NCBI GenBank assembly: GCA_007922195.1
Contig: ML681990.1
Coordinates: 38,763,557-38,827,556 of the forward strand
Origin: Podocnemis expansa
Taxonomy: Eukaryota > Chordata > Testudines > Podocnemididae
Length of the DNA stretch: 64,000 nt
Direction: 5' to 3'
Shown: one piece after another, positions 25,126 through 37,024 of the stretch
How positions within the stretch are numbered: the stretch's first letter is position 1
Layout: the number at the start of each line of letters is the position of its first letter
Position numbers and translations under genes: made by a program
Notes under the pieces: model-generated
The model's input: only the letters and a program-made list of their open reading frames with translations
Database searches by the model: none
What the model was told of the DNA's origin: nothing

Positions 25126-25529
25126 GGCTGTGTTCACACAGCACTCTTATTTCGAAACAACAGAGGTTGTTTCAAAATAAGAAATACCCTGTTCACACGA
25201 CGCACGGTTGTTTCGAAACAACGGTTCCCGTTGTTTTGAAACAACGGCATTGTTTAGAAACAAGTTAAACCCCATGCAAGGATGAAACAACATTGTTTCA
25301 AAATGATTGTTTCAAAACAACGTCGTGCGAACGTGTTGTTTCGAAACAACGGTGACTTGTTTCGAAATAACTGTTGCCTGAACCTGCTATTTCGCCTTGA
25401 CCTTTTGTCCTTAACTCGAATTAACAAACTGTTAATTCGAATTCAGTTATTTCGAAATAAGGTGTTATTTCAATACAAGTTGTTTCAAAACAACCATATC
25501 GAAATAACCCCCTGTGTGTGAACACAGCC
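25126..25529. mobile_element. Foldback MITE copy 2, 3-bp duplication ATA
   Basis: Perfect GGCTGTGTTCACAC ends; ATA at 25123-25125 and 25530-25532. 404 bp. Nested in the DIRS-like element. Confidence 0.88.
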
Positions 25530-26130
25530 ATAGTGATTGATAGTTGAGTGGGTGGGTGAAGATTGAAAATCCCTTGGTCAATGGGTGAAATTTTAATGGA
25601 TTTCAGTAATAAGCCTGTGGTGTATAAATCCATCGGGTAACTGACAGTCCTGGAGGACTCTGTGTCAGTATACTCTGGAAATTTTTCCCTGTACCCTCAA
25701 AGACTATGTGTGCTTCTGCTAACCATGTCGGTACTATGAGTCACCACTGAAAATGGTAGGATCAAAAGTTAAATAGGCTCTGGGAGGTGAGGTGGTACCA
25801 GTGGAGAGTGTCTCTCAGTACCCCTCAGTAACAGTGATTCAAAATCATGCAGGATTAACAAGGCCATATGGAAAACAGGCCTGAATACCAAGGATTCTGG
25901 ATAAGGACCTTCAGGAGTCAATATGTTGGGTGAGACAGTACTGAAGAACAGTAAATGTGCCCTTCCTGTCTGGGCACAGAAAATGGTACCAATTACAATT
26001 TCAGCATGGCTCTGGAGTCTTTGAGTTTCAAAGGAACTCAGATTGGTCCTGATGTTGGTTGTTTAGCTGATGACTTCTCACTACAAGGGAGGAATTCTTA
26101 ACTGATGTCATGATGTTGGTACTGGGAGCC

Positions 26131-26325
26131 TCAGCAGAACCTGTACCAAGCGGCAGGGTCTCCTGAGATAAGCCCTAGGGAGTGAATTTCCCCTTCACTT
26201 ATTTCATTCTGGAGAAAGATCTTTTCTTCTTTTGAGGACGTGGATGGTTCTGAAGGATCATCAAGGTCTTTCCTTACCATCGCCCAAGAAACAATCACCA
26301 ACGCCCTCTGAGTAACTGGATGCAA
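26131..26325 (-). pseudogene. gag-like remnant of the DIRS-like element
   Basis: A 64-codon minus-strand stretch with the Ser/Asp/Glu-rich block DDPSEPSTSSKEEK, which recalls the acidic, serine-rich linker before the conserved part of DIRS gag proteins of reptiles. It lies near the upstream terminal repeat, as gag should. By itself this low-complexity similarity is weak; the terminal repeats and the recombinase frame carry the assignment. Confidence 0.4.
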
Positions 26326-26329
26326 GATA

Positions 26330-26410
26330 TGGCAGGGGTTTGTTTGCCTTTAAACATGCCACCAGACTCATTTGTTTGGCTGAACTAGACTAACATGGCT
26401 ACCTCTTTGG
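26330..26410 (+). mobile_element. Neptune/Penelope 3' tail remnant
   Basis: CATGCCACCAGACTCATTTG followed by GAACTAGACTAACATGGCTA, the extended tail also seen inverted at 14352-14384. It lies within the DIRS-like element. Confidence 0.55.
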
Positions 26411-27329
26411 AACACACATCACAGAGAATGATCCATCAGCACAAGTTTTAGTCTATCTTCCCCCAGTTCCCAAAATATATTTTTAAAACCTGAGCTGCTC
26501 TTGCATTTGGAGAGAATGTGAGCTTCTCCAAGGCACCAGAAGCAGCTTAAATGTCCACTGCTGTGGCAGAAAGATCTATGGCAGGTCTGACAGGGTTTGG
26601 AGCCCAGGATCTTGGGAATAACACATACTTGAGACCATGGATCAAGGCCCAGGAAAAAAGCAAAGGCTCAGATCAACCAAATGAAGAAACAAAGGGGAAC
26701 ACCCCCTCACACTCCAAGCACAAATTATTATCTATAACAGAACAAAAAAGAAAGATTAAGTGAGAGAGGCAGCAAGCTATATTGCTCCAGAAGGAATTGG
26801 ATTCAATGAGTTCATCCCCTCTCTTTATACCATTATATCTGAGCATTAGTATCTCTAGGTTACAAATGAAAACTGCAGATAGTGCTGATGAAAATCTCCT
26901 ATTAAGAATGGATGGACACATGCACATCTTGATGTGAAACACCCATAGGTACACTACTCAAAGAAGAATTATTGCAAGATTATAACTTATTAATGGAATT
27001 AAATGAAAAAGGCTTTCAGGAGATGAATTCTTTGTATTTTGTGCATTTTAAAGTGTTTTTAAAATTACAAATGCACGTACTAGGGTGAGAAAGATTCTAG
27101 CTTATAAAATCTCTTCTGTTCATATTCTAATTTTTTCTTGAATAATTTTAGCATCATAATAGTAATTTTATATTTAATGTACTACACACACCCATGTATT
27201 CAGAACAAGTATACACAAGCTAATTTTGTAATGATTTTATATAGATACTGTAATGTCAAATGTAATCCAAAATGTAGTTTTTGTACAAATAAGGTTTTAC
27301 AAAACTTAAGTCTAATAAAAATGCATGTA

Positions 27330-27740
27330 TAGGTGTGGGTTTTCAATTAGGGGTACATGTACTCCTGGGGGTACCCAGAGGTCTTCCAGAGGGTAAATCC
27401 ACTCATCTAGATATTTACCTAGTTTTACAACAGGCTACATAAACAACACTAACAAAGTCAATACAAACAAATATCATACAGACAATGACTGGCATATTCT
27501 GCTTTATATACTGAAAAGTAAGCACAATATTTATATTGCAATTAATTTATTTTATAATTATATGGCAAAAATGATAAAGTAAGTAATTTTTCAGTAGTAG
27601 TAGTGTGCTGTCACATTGTATTCTTATGTCTGATCTGGTAAGCAAGTAGTTTTTAAATTAGATGAAACTTGGGGTACACAAGATGAATCCAGCTCTTGAA
27701 AGGGGTACAGTAGTCTGGAAAGGTTGAAGATGATTCCCTG
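27330..27740. mobile_element. hAT-like element, diverged
   Basis: The ends TAGGTGTGGGTTTTCAA and TTGAAGATGATTCCCTG pair imperfectly; near-end blocks AGGGGTACATG and AAAGGGGTACAGTAG are a known feature of one hAT-like reptile family as I remember it. Target duplication not clear. Confidence 0.45.
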
Positions 27741-28600
27741 CATTTGTTGCAACTCAGTCCTGACATATTGCATCAACACATAACAAAGGTGGTTGGTAGG
27801 CTACTGAGGAGATGAAAGTAAAGAAGTTTAGAGGCGAATGGGCAAAGGAGATGAGAAGGTAGTTAGTGAGATGGGGCTTTCAAGACAGTACTGCCTCCCC
27901 CAGGCATGAGGGGGGACCCTAAAACCCCCAAACAAACACAACCCTAAAAAATCATCAGCCATGCCCCAAAAATCATGAGATTAAATCCTCAGTTTTTAAG
28001 CCAAGCAGAATAAAAATAAAAAGAATGAACTTTATTCTCATTTGTCTTTTTGTTTCTCACTCATTAGGGTGCATTTGGCATATGTTTTTACTCCACAACC
28101 ATAATCACTTGTTTTCAGTACCTGGGGTTTTAAGAAAAATACTAAGTAGCACAAAATTTGCAATAAACTCAAAGTTGACAACACTGCTGAAGGCAGGTGT
28201 GAAAGTGAAGAAGGAGGAATGAAAAGAAAAACTGGTTACAGAGTAGGGAAAAAGAAGGCATAATTAAATAGTGCTAGACAAAACAAAAGTCAGAAAGGAA
28301 TGAGGATGAAGGGACAAGCTACAGGATTAGAAAAGGTGAAAGGATAAAAAATAATTGGTTAAACTGGAGTTAATGTTGGAAGTATCAATCAGTAACTTAC
28401 CGGTAACAAAACTTGTAGGAATATTGTAGTTATACAACACCCACCAGCAATAACTGGTAACCAGTAATTCAGAGTTAAAGATTAACATAAAAGAAATCCA
28501 AACATTTGGAAGTATGGAAATGTCAAATTAAAGTCATTTAAACAACCTTAACTCTGTCCTTATCAGAAATCACATGCCGTTTTTCATTTTGGTTTCTTTC

Positions 28601-28617
28601 TTTCTTTCTTTCTTTTT
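28601..28617 (+). repeat. (TTTC)n microsatellite
   Basis: Four uninterrupted TTTC units. Confidence 0.8.
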
Positions 28618-28660
28618 TTCCATACCTCCTTTGCAAGCTAAATTATTTTAGGATTCAAAG

Positions 28661-28979
28661 CATTTGCTTAAGTTGACTTAATAACTCCTGTTCTTAAGGT
28701 CAACTTTAAGGGTTAAGTTGACTTTATTAACTCGACTTAACACAATGTGCCCATTAAAGCCAACTTAATAAAGTTGACTTAGTGCATCAGAGCCATTTAA
28801 GTCAACTTTATAAAATTGACTTAAGCCACGGGACCCATTTAAAGTCAACTTAACAGTGTCGACTTTAAATGGGTGCCATGGCTTAAGTCAACTTTATAAA
28901 GTCAACTTAAACAAATGGGGCCTCACTAAGTCGACTTAATAAAGTCAACTTACCTGAGCTCTGTAGTGCAGACATAGCC
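28661..28979. mobile_element. Foldback element, left end missing
   Basis: Closely similar to 9780-10118 (same order of AAGTTGACTTAATAACTCCT, CACAATGTGCCCATTAAAG and CCTGAGC), ending GTGCAGACATAGCC. About 100 bp with the left terminal repeat is absent. Confidence 0.7.
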
Positions 28980-29539
28980 CATATGCCTTGTTCTACCAGT
29001 TCTTCCTCTATGCTTGGTGACTTGGTTATTTGGTCTATCTCTAATTCCAAGTTACATCCAAATCTTTATGTGCTAAAAAATTAATTTTTACCCTTCGAGC
29101 TACTTTCTTTTCCCTGGGTCCAGGTTCCACTCCAGCTGAATAGTTTGCCTCAGTTCACCATGATCTACGCACACTTCTTTTCTCTTCCAGAGCCTCATTC
29201 TCCTCACAGTACAGAAAAAGCTAAGAAAGTATACATCAAAACAGCACAGCAAAAAGGGTAAGGTGTCTTACCCAACTGCCAAAGAGGAACATTTTTCCTT
29301 CTAGTCAAGGTCTCTATCAAAGAGATATTTTGAAGTGAAGGGGCTGTGCAGCCTCAGAAATACAGTTCAAACTATTGTAGAAATTTTTTATGATGAATCA
29401 CCACAAGGTGTTGTTCACAAGAAGGATATTATAAAATTGGAGAAGCAAAAAGGGAAGCCTGCATTTCTATGCCTGGAGTCTTTTGCGGGGGGAAAAAAAA
29501 ACTTCAAATATAAGAGCCTCAAATCTGCATATGAATATA

Positions 29540-29625
29540 GGATTTTTTTTCTACAAAAGCTCATGCAATACATGAGGTTGTTAGTCTTGAAAAGTGCCAC
29601 AGGATTCCTTGCTTGTTTCACTAAC
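29540..29625 (+). mobile_element. Neptune/Penelope 3' tail
   Basis: CAAAAGCTCATGCAATACAT then AGTGCCACAGGATTCCTTGC; short 5'-truncated copy. Confidence 0.6.
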
Positions 29626-30824
29626 TACATGTGTCACAAACTTTAAAAGAAGTAATTCCTGGACTAATTCCTACACTTTCATTTCTTGCCTCATTAAGGA
29701 AAAGGTTATACCTATGGTTGTAGTTGCCACCTTAAAAAGTTAGTATACAAGGCTTTAGATCAATTTCTGAAACACGGACACAGGGTTCTGTCTCAGATTT
29801 TAAAGCTGCAAGCATGCATGCAGGTACCCTCAACGGTTGCCTTCAATAAGTACATTAGGCTTCAATCCTAGTTAAAGCTAAGAGCAATAACACCAAGGGC
29901 TCTTTGTACCCAACTAAAGACCTTCCTTCTCATTGTCTTCTGCCTATCATGACTTCTGTGACATGACATCTTTCCTCTTATTTTCTCCTTTATGCCACTA
30001 TGGGGTGACACACACTATCTGGCTCCACACCTGGATGAAGACTCTTTCTCACAGTCCCATCTAATCCAGGCACCTTTCAACTGGATCAGGCTGTCAAGGA
30101 GACTTTGGATACAGCCATCAAGGAACTACTGAGCTCAATAAACTTCAGCATCCGAGTCAAGAAAAGGAAAACAGAAGGTAAACCTTCAGATAATAACTAT
30201 CCATCACTAACTCCAGTAGGGGTTACATGTATATTTTATTCCTTCAGAATCAGAAGCAACTTCACTGTTGGTCAGCTTTGTTCTTCTCTGGTCCCAATAG
30301 CAGCAGCTTCCTTGCCATAATCCACAGGTCAAGTCTCCTTTACTCTCCAGCCTCCTTCTGCTCCCCCAGATTATGTATTTTGATCCCCGTTGCCCCGCTT
30401 AACTTTCCTTAACTCTTAACCTTCTTGTATACCTTTAGACCTCCCAAAGGACACAGGATGTGCCATGGACCTTTGTAAGTTAGTGTGATTCATGGTGAAG
30501 TCCACAGTGGTGTGAAATCTGAGACTGAGAGGGAGACTGAAGGCATGGAACCCAGGGAGAAGACAGGTTTGAGAATAGAGGACAAATGATTCAGGGCAGC
30601 CAGTGTAAGGAGTTCTAGAAATGGGGGTGGGGGGGCTGCAGCGGCCAAAAGGAATCTTGTAGTGAGTAGGTGCCTTGCAGACACTCAGAGCTCTGAAGAC
30701 TTTACAAGATGTGTACATCCACAGGAACCAACAGGGACAAGGGTGATGGAGTACTGTTGCCTGAGTTGTGCTCAGCTGATGCATTGCTGTGGATGCCACA
30801 TGTCCACTCTTCAATAGTATACAT

Positions 30825-30825
30825 G

Positions 30826-30858
<33 letters not shown>

Positions 30859-30911
30859 AATTTATATTTATATTTATATTTATATTTATATTTATATTTA
30901 TATTTATATAA
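30825..30911 (+). repeat. Compound microsatellite (TG)n(TA)n(TTTATA)n
   Basis: A run of TG, then TA, then about nine TTTATA hexamers. It creates frames rich in Ile-Asn or Tyr-Lys that are not genes. Confidence 0.95.
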
Positions 30912-31854
30912 ATTCCACCCTTGAAGAAGTACAAAACATCTGTGGTCTGGTGCCTGAAAGTCAAAGGAAACCTGTGACAGGATGTAAACATCCCACACCA
31001 AGCAGGGAGACATTAAGTGACAGCTCTGGGCTGGATTGACCCCGCTTTGTCATACCTACAGGTCATCTCAAGAATGGAGGAGGAGTTTAAGAAGGGGAAA
31101 GCTCTGAAGGAGACCAGAGTGCTGAGCTGCCAAGATCTCACAAAGAGGCCTGGCAGAGAATGCAGCTTGTAGGCTTCTCTACATGAAGCTCCACATCCCC
31201 TTATGAGAAGCGATTGGTATCCTATTCCTTTTGCTGGTTCACTAGCCGACTCTGAGCCAGACTGTGTCCAGTTCAAGATCTCTCTTAAGGAACAGTGGCC
31301 ACTGGCTTGGCTGGAACTGTCTGTATATTTCTCTTTCCTGTGTTTATTTTGCTGCTCCTAAATAGGCTGTTCCCTGGGACCAGAGCCCTGAGCAGATGCC
31401 AATAAGATAAGACTCCTGTTGGGAAGAGTATGCAGCCAGATGCCTCAAATTCTATGACATGGAGGGCTGGAGAGAGCTACTTCCTCTTCTCCCCAGATAT
31501 TGACTGGGGGCAGGGAGTCTTATTTCCTGAAATCTTCTCAGGGCCCAAAAATGTTTTCAGAAGATATTCACATAAGTGGGACTTTCTTGTCACAAGAAAG
31601 TAATGGGGAAAGCTGCATTGGCTTATGTACCAGGAAAGATACATATTGACAGTTTTATAAGGTGACAGTGTTGGCACAGCCACAGAAGCTAAGAGAGTAC
31701 ATGAAAAATAAATATTCCAATGATGTCTGTCTTCTTTGCAGGACGCAAGAAATATCAGAAGCAGGTAACTAAGTTAGGAACACTGGCTGCTGGTGGTTGG
31801 GGGAAGCAGTGATTTGTTATTACTCAATTTTTGCCTCCAAATAATTCATCATAA

Positions 31855-31924
31855 CAATGGTCCTTAGTGCTTAGTTTTCAGTTTGAGGTCTATCTGCAGA
31901 AGGAAAAGGGTTAGAGAACCACTG
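31855..31924. repeat. Possible remnant of a CAGTGGTTCTCAAAC-type hAT
   Basis: Right edge GTTAGAGAACCACTG resembles the hAT end; the left (CAATGGTCCTTAGTG) is only roughly complementary and no duplication is seen. Confidence 0.25.
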
Positions 31925-32299
31925 TTAAAAAATTTGGGCTAGTGTTTTGACACATTTTCAAAATTAATGAAAACCTGATGAGCCCATCTAACATTCCTAA
32001 TTTACAAATATGCTTTTTAATGTCTCAGAATTCTTCCTATGCTCTCAGTCATACCAATATATTGTAATTAACATGAGACTGAAGTTGGAAGTCTGTTACA
32101 ATGGTTTGACTGTAAGCCTTACTAAGTTGTAAATTCCACAACTCAGAATAATTGTTCAGATCTCTTCGGATCTGAATAACTGATTGTCCTTTGGCCATAA
32201 ACGAATCTCTACTTTGAGCTTCTGTGTCCTCATTTAAGGAGATCACAGTAATTAAGCTTCAAATTAGGTCAGTCTTCAAGGGTTTAACCACTTCTGTTG

Positions 32300-33074
32300 C
32301 ATTCAAAATGAAATGGATAGGCTGTGGAGAGTGCCTTTCTGTCCATGGTCACCACACCACTCAGAAGAAAAGCTATTGCATTCTGCAGCTGCACTGGCTC
32401 ACAAAAGACTCCAAGTACAGTGTGTGACAGGATCAGGTAATCGTACAGAAAGATCGGATGATCTTTTAAACTGGAGTATCAGGAATAGGGTGAAGTTTAA
32501 TAATGCATTTAGGGACAAATAAGAATTCTTCCTGTAAGTTGGGGATGCAGCAGTTGGAAGAGACATAGGAGGTAAGGACCTGGGATTACTGCCTTCAAAA
32601 CTGAGCTTGATAAGTTTAAGGAGGGGATGGTATGATGGGATGGTGTACTTTGGAAATTGACTGATCTTTGACAACTGGTGGTAGATATGCCAATGGCCTA
32701 TGAAGGGAGGATAGACGAGGTGGGTTCTGAGTTATTACTGAAAATCCTTTCTTGGGTGACTAGCTGGTGAGACTTGCCCAAATGATCAGGGTGTAACTGA
32801 TTGTCATACCTGGGATCGGGAAGGAATTTTCTCCTAGGGCAGATTGGTTAGGGCTCTGGGGTTTTTTTGCTTTCCTCTGTAGCATGGGGCATGGATCACC
32901 TGCTGATGAATTATCTATGTCTTAAAGTCCTTAAATCATTATGTGAGGACTTAAATAATTCAGCCATAAGTTAAAGGCTTATTGCTGGAGCGGGTAGGTA
33001 AGGTTTTGAGGCCTGCACTGTGCAGGAGGTCAGACCAGATGATCATATTGGTCCCTTCTGACCTTAGCATCTAT
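32300..33074 (+). mobile_element. CR1-type LINE 3' region
   Basis: Non-coding 3' part of a CR1-like element ending GGTCAGACCAGATGATCATA then GGTCCCTTCTGACCTTAGCA and CTAT. Start approximate. The tail is interrupted by the foldback element starting 33075. Confidence 0.6.
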
Positions 33075-33312
33075 GGCTGTGTTCACACAGCACTTTTGTT
33101 TCGAAACAACCTCGTTGTTTCGAAACAAAAAAAGCCATGTTCACACGACGCACAGTTGTTTCGAAACAAATGGAAGCCCTTCTTTCGAAACAACTGTGTT
33201 GTTTCGAAACAAGTTAAACCCCATTTGAGGACGAAACAAACTTGTTTCGAAACCCTTGTTTCGAAACAAGGCGTGTGAACATGTTGTTTTGGAACAAAGT
33301 GTTCCGAAACAA
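33075..33312. mobile_element. Foldback MITE copy 3, right half missing
   Basis: Starts GGCTGTGTTCACACAG after TAT in a CR1 tail, contains many TTTCGAAA palindromes, then passes into a GC-rich block; no right terminal repeat is found. Confidence 0.7.
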
Positions 33313-33575
33313 CAGTGGATCCTCAGCACCCTGGCCAGGGAACCCTCAGGACCTTGGCCAGGGTGCTGAGGGCTGTCCCTCAGCCCCACAAAGGGGGCTG
33401 CAGCCCCCAGCGGGGGGGGTGAGCTGCTGCAGGGCGGCTCAGCCCCCCGCCAGAGCTGCCCCCGAACACTGCCGGGGGCTGAGCCCGCAGCCCGGGCTGC
33501 TCCCCGGACCCCGCCGGTGGGTCGGGGGCGCGGGGCTGAGCCGGCAGCCCGGGCTGCTCCCCGACCGGTATCATG
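33313..33575. other. GC-rich block of unknown origin
   Basis: Sharp change to CG-rich sequence with inverted CTCAGCACCCTGGCCAGGG / CCTTGGCCAGGGTGCTGAG and repeats of GCAGCCCGGGCTGCTCCCCG. It may be the inside of a longer foldback element that lost its right end, or another insertion. Confidence 0.5.
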
Positions 33576-34904
33576 TAGTGGACAGACCTAATAAAATCAG
33601 CAGGATATCATTTGGCATGCAAAAACTTCAAGATCAAAATAGAAAATAGAACTGAATAAGTGAATTTATTGAATTTTTTAAACAAAAACATATGAAGTTA
33701 AATCGGGGCTTATTGACTGCATATTAAGGTTCATATTCTGCCTTCATTTACTCTTCGTGCAATGACATTCACTTCAACAACAGAACTAAATGTGGACTTT
33801 AGTGCAATAACTGTGCAATTTAAATCTGAAAAGGAGATTTTCAAATTAAAATGTACTGGACTTGAAAGTGGAAGCTGGAAGTAGTCTCATAAACTTAATC
33901 CAACAATTCACAGCTAGTAAAATTGTGAATAATGTTTTGAAGTTTTTTGTTCTGAAGTTTTAATTTTTTGCCCATGTTGTGGCTCAAGGTCTACAATTAA
34001 CTTTTTGATGTCCAAATTCATTGAGATGTTGGGGCCACACTTATGTAACTGGTTAGAGGCACAGTTATCTTAGCTGATTACATTTACACATTGCAATTTG
34101 TATCCACACAGCTGCTTTTTTGCCTTTGCTGTGCAAGTCCACAAATAGAGGCTGTGAGATTTTTGAGCTCCATTATCACCAGCAGGCCAGTTTTTTTCAG
34201 GTTACTACATCCCCCTTCTCAGACATGGATTCTAGTTTTCTTGCTGCCCTCGTACCCAGGCAAGGTTTGGGCAGAGCCTGGGGGTTGGGGGGGCACAGAA
34301 TGACTACAACTTGAGTGGAGGCAAGACAGATGTTTGCAGATCCACACCAAGTACATTCCTAATATATGCATTGAGGAATTTTGGGAAAATCTGGCAGCTA
34401 ATCTATAGGGCCTCAGCCTATTAGGTCACTCACCCAGAAGAACATCAGACGCTTATAGGGTGATGGAATGTGGTAATGCACAGAGACCTCGGAGGAAGGA
34501 GCATTGTCAAAACCACTTACATGGGCATGGCTGGGAACATCCTGCCACATGGCAGAAAAGAGTAATTTGAACAATTTGTAAGAAGTCCCTAGTCTAGTCC
34601 TCTGGCAGAAGAAAAATATGGGTAAATGATATGTCTACTAATCAAATTCTAACTATGATGTGGGGAAACAAATCATGTTTAGTCCACACCACACTAGTAA
34701 TGAGTTATAAATATAGTTAAAAGATGAGTTGTGGATAAGATCTTTTTTTCTTTCTTAAAAGCTTCAATACATTATGTGCGACTAACTTGTTAGTCTTTGG
34801 AGTCCTAAAGATACCAGTTTATTCACTGAGCTGCCATCTCTACCATCTTTACTCACACTGAATGCTACCAAAAGGGGCAGTTGTGTTATATGATGTGTTA
34901 TATA

Positions 34905-35118
34905 CTGTTCTCCAGTGTTTGAATCTTAACAACTGCTTTTATCTTCTGTTACAGTGTGACCTCATCCCATGACTTACGCTTCCCTGCATTTATTTCCTCC
35001 CATTCTAAGTTCCCCTATCTTCAAAGCATCTGACAAAGTGGGATTTTCTCCCATGAAAGCTCATGCAATAAATAAATATGTTAGTCTTTAAGTGCCACAG
35101 GACTCCTCCTTTGTTTTT
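34905..35118 (+). mobile_element. Neptune/Penelope 3' part
   Basis: Runs TGTTCTCCAGTGTTTGAATC, CTGTTACAGTGTGACCTCAT, CTTCAAAGCATCTGACAAAG, then AGTGCCACAGGACTCCTCC. Same order as the plus-sense Neptune 3' region elsewhere. Confidence 0.7.
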
Positions 35119-35527
35119 ACTGGATAGTACGTTACTCTGCAAGTGGTCCCACTGAAACCTGTAAGTGCCCACTCCTGTAGCACTTACTCATATAAAACTA
35201 CTATAGAAAGCAGTGAAAGTTATACCTTTGTAAAAAGCGCAGCATCAGGCTCTTAACTATGCCATCATTATATTCAATATACAAATGATAACACCCAAGT
35301 GTGTTTTATTGGCTTTCCCAAGTAATTCTTCAGTTACACAGATATTTTATGTATTTGATGTATATTAGTAAAAACATCTAAAATACAAGCTGTAGATGTG
35401 GAGAACAGGGAAATATTTATATTATTTTTAAAAATGTCATATGCCCTTCAGCATACATATGAGATTACTCTACTTGAATAATTAATTACACCCAAAAGGG
35501 CCTTTAAAGAAACTAACCAGGAAATGT

Positions 35528-36152
35528 AAAACAATAGCCTAGATAAGCCTGGGCTGCATCAGAAGAAGTGTTGCCAGCAGATCGAGGGATGTGATCATTC
35601 CCCTCTATTCTGCACTAGTGAGGCCACATCTGGAATACTGTGTCCAGTTTTGGGCTCCCCACTACAAAAAGGACATGGACAAATTAGAGAGAGTCCAGAG
35701 GAGGGCAACAAAAATGATCAAAGGGCTGGAGCACAAGCCCTATGAAGAAAGACTGAAGGAACTAGGCTTATTTAGCCTGCAGAAGAGAAGATTGAGGGGG
35801 GATTTGATAGCAACCTTCAACTACTTGAAGGGTTGCTCCAAGGAGGAGGGAGCTCGACTGTTCTCGGTAGTAACAGAGGGCAGAACGAGAAGCAATGGTT
35901 TCAAGTTACAGCTGGGGCGGTCCAGGCTGGATATTAGGAGAAACTTCCTTACTAGGCGAGTGGTGAAGCATTGGAATAAGCTGCCTAGGGAGGTGGTGGA
36001 ATCTCCATCTCTGGAGGTGTTCAAGGCCCAGCTGGACAAAACCCTGACTGGGATGATCTAATGGGAGTGGTCCTGCTTTTTTTGGCAAGGGGTTTGGACT
36101 AGATGACCTCCTGGGGGTCCCTTCCAACCCTATGGTTCTATGATCTATGATA
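35528..36152 (+). mobile_element. CR1 LINE, young copy, 5'-truncated
   Basis: Carries the last 156 codons of the reverse-transcriptase protein uninterrupted (35591-36061) and the CR1 tail (GTTTGGACTAGATGACCTCC, TATGGTTCTATGATCTATGA). Nearly identical to 47522-48300. Confidence 0.92.
35591..36061 (+). CDS. CR1 ORF2 protein C-terminal fragment
   Basis: A 156-codon open frame ending at the natural CR1 stop. It contains the conserved C-terminal stretch [49 protein letters not shown] and [19 protein letters not shown]. It lies downstream of the polymerase catalytic boxes, which this truncated copy lacks, so it cannot make a working enzyme. It differs from the copy at 47553-48215 at 3 of 156 residues. 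A piece of a mobile element, not a host gene. Confidence 0.9.
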   Translation: MIIPLYSALVRPHLEYCVQFWAPHYKKDMDKLERVQRRATKMIKGLEHKPYEERLKELGLFSLQKRRLRGDLIATFNYLKGCSKEEGARLFSVVTEGRTRSNGFKLQLGRSRLDIRRNFLTRRVVKHWNKLPREVVESPSLEVFKAQLDKTLTGMI

Positions 36153-36610
36153 AGGAGCAACCCCTTAAACACAATTGCCAGGTTTACAGCCATGAAGAGG
36201 TGGAAACCACTTCCTCACACCTGGCAACAGGGTTATTTGTGAGGCTGGAAATCTGGGTGTCAAAAGACACAGATCTGTTAAGCAGTCTGTTCTACAGAGA
36301 GGTAGGGGGAAGTTGTCAGTGACTGTAGGCTTATGCAGACCGGTCTGCAGTCAGTAAGCTTTACCCTGGTCCCCAAGAAATCAGAAGACAGCAAAGACAA
36401 ATCATGACTAAGCATGAATAAGACAGTATGCATATAGGTCTCTCTATTGTTTTAAAGCCATTTCTAAGCGGCTATGTATGTTTTGGCAAAATAAGGCACA
36501 CTTTGTTTTCATGAAGTGGCTTCTGTGTCACTGAACACTTACCATTCACACACTCCTTAAGGAAAAGTTTAACAGGAGTCAAGCCCACTGGGATTGCTCA
36601 GTGACACAGA

Positions 36611-37024
36611 GGTTATGTATACACTGCCAAATTAGTCTGGCTTAGTCCTAATTTATTAGGCTTAGTCCAGACTAATTTAGCCCATGGCTACACTAGGCAT
36701 TCTTTGGTTCCAACTAAGTAATTTCTTAGTTTGAACTAAGGAAAGCTCAGTTTGAACTACTTAGTACCAAGGTTAGTTTGGACTTCCACGCTTATTTCAA
36801 ACGTTAGGTTGGGCAACACCCAAACTAAGGCTTGGTTCGAACTTAAGAAGTTCAAACTAAGCCATTAGTTTGAACTAACCACATGTTCTAGTTGGAACTA
36901 AGTGTTAGTTCAAACTAGATAGTGTGGTTAGTTCAAACTAAAAAGCTAAAAGTTCAGACTAACCTCAAACTTCTTAGTTCGGACTAGCAAATCAGAACTA
37001 ATCTGGGCAGATGTAGGCATAGCC
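36611..37024. mobile_element. Foldback element, 3-bp duplication AGA
   Basis: Ends GGTTATGTATACAC and ATGTAGGCATAGCC pair as inverted repeats; AGA at 36608-36610 and 37025-37027. The body consists of AGTTTGAACTAA / TTAGTTCAAACTA palindromes. Confidence 0.7.

Larger units (their letters stand above)
24030..26980 (-). mobile_element. DIRS-like retroelement with inverted terminal repeats, internally deleted
   Basis: The ends are long inverted repeats of roughly 170 bp. The left has GTTGTTTGAGATGTGTGTTC, then CATGTATGTGCAGCCA and CTAGATACTCTCATGCTC; the reverse complement of the right (26810-26980) has the matching blocks in the same order. Coding remnants on the minus strand run gag-like (26131-26325) then tyrosine recombinase (24462-24695), the DIRS order. 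The reverse transcriptase and RNase H are missing. A foldback element is nested at 25126-25529. Length without the insert is about 2.55 kb. Confidence 0.6.

Noticed and set aside
25077..25521. Frames with repeated LFRNN residues
   Set aside because: Translation of the TTTCGAAACAAC words of the foldback element; the same residues recur in every copy.
30416..30991. 191-codon minus-strand frame
   Set aside because: The Ile-Asn run is the translated TTTATA microsatellite; no domain is visible on either side.
31740..31762. Plus-strand 23-bp stretch between a good acceptor (CTTCTTTGCAG) and donor (CAGGTAACT)
   Set aside because: No flanking exons on the plus strand, too short to judge, and the identified host gene is on the minus strand.
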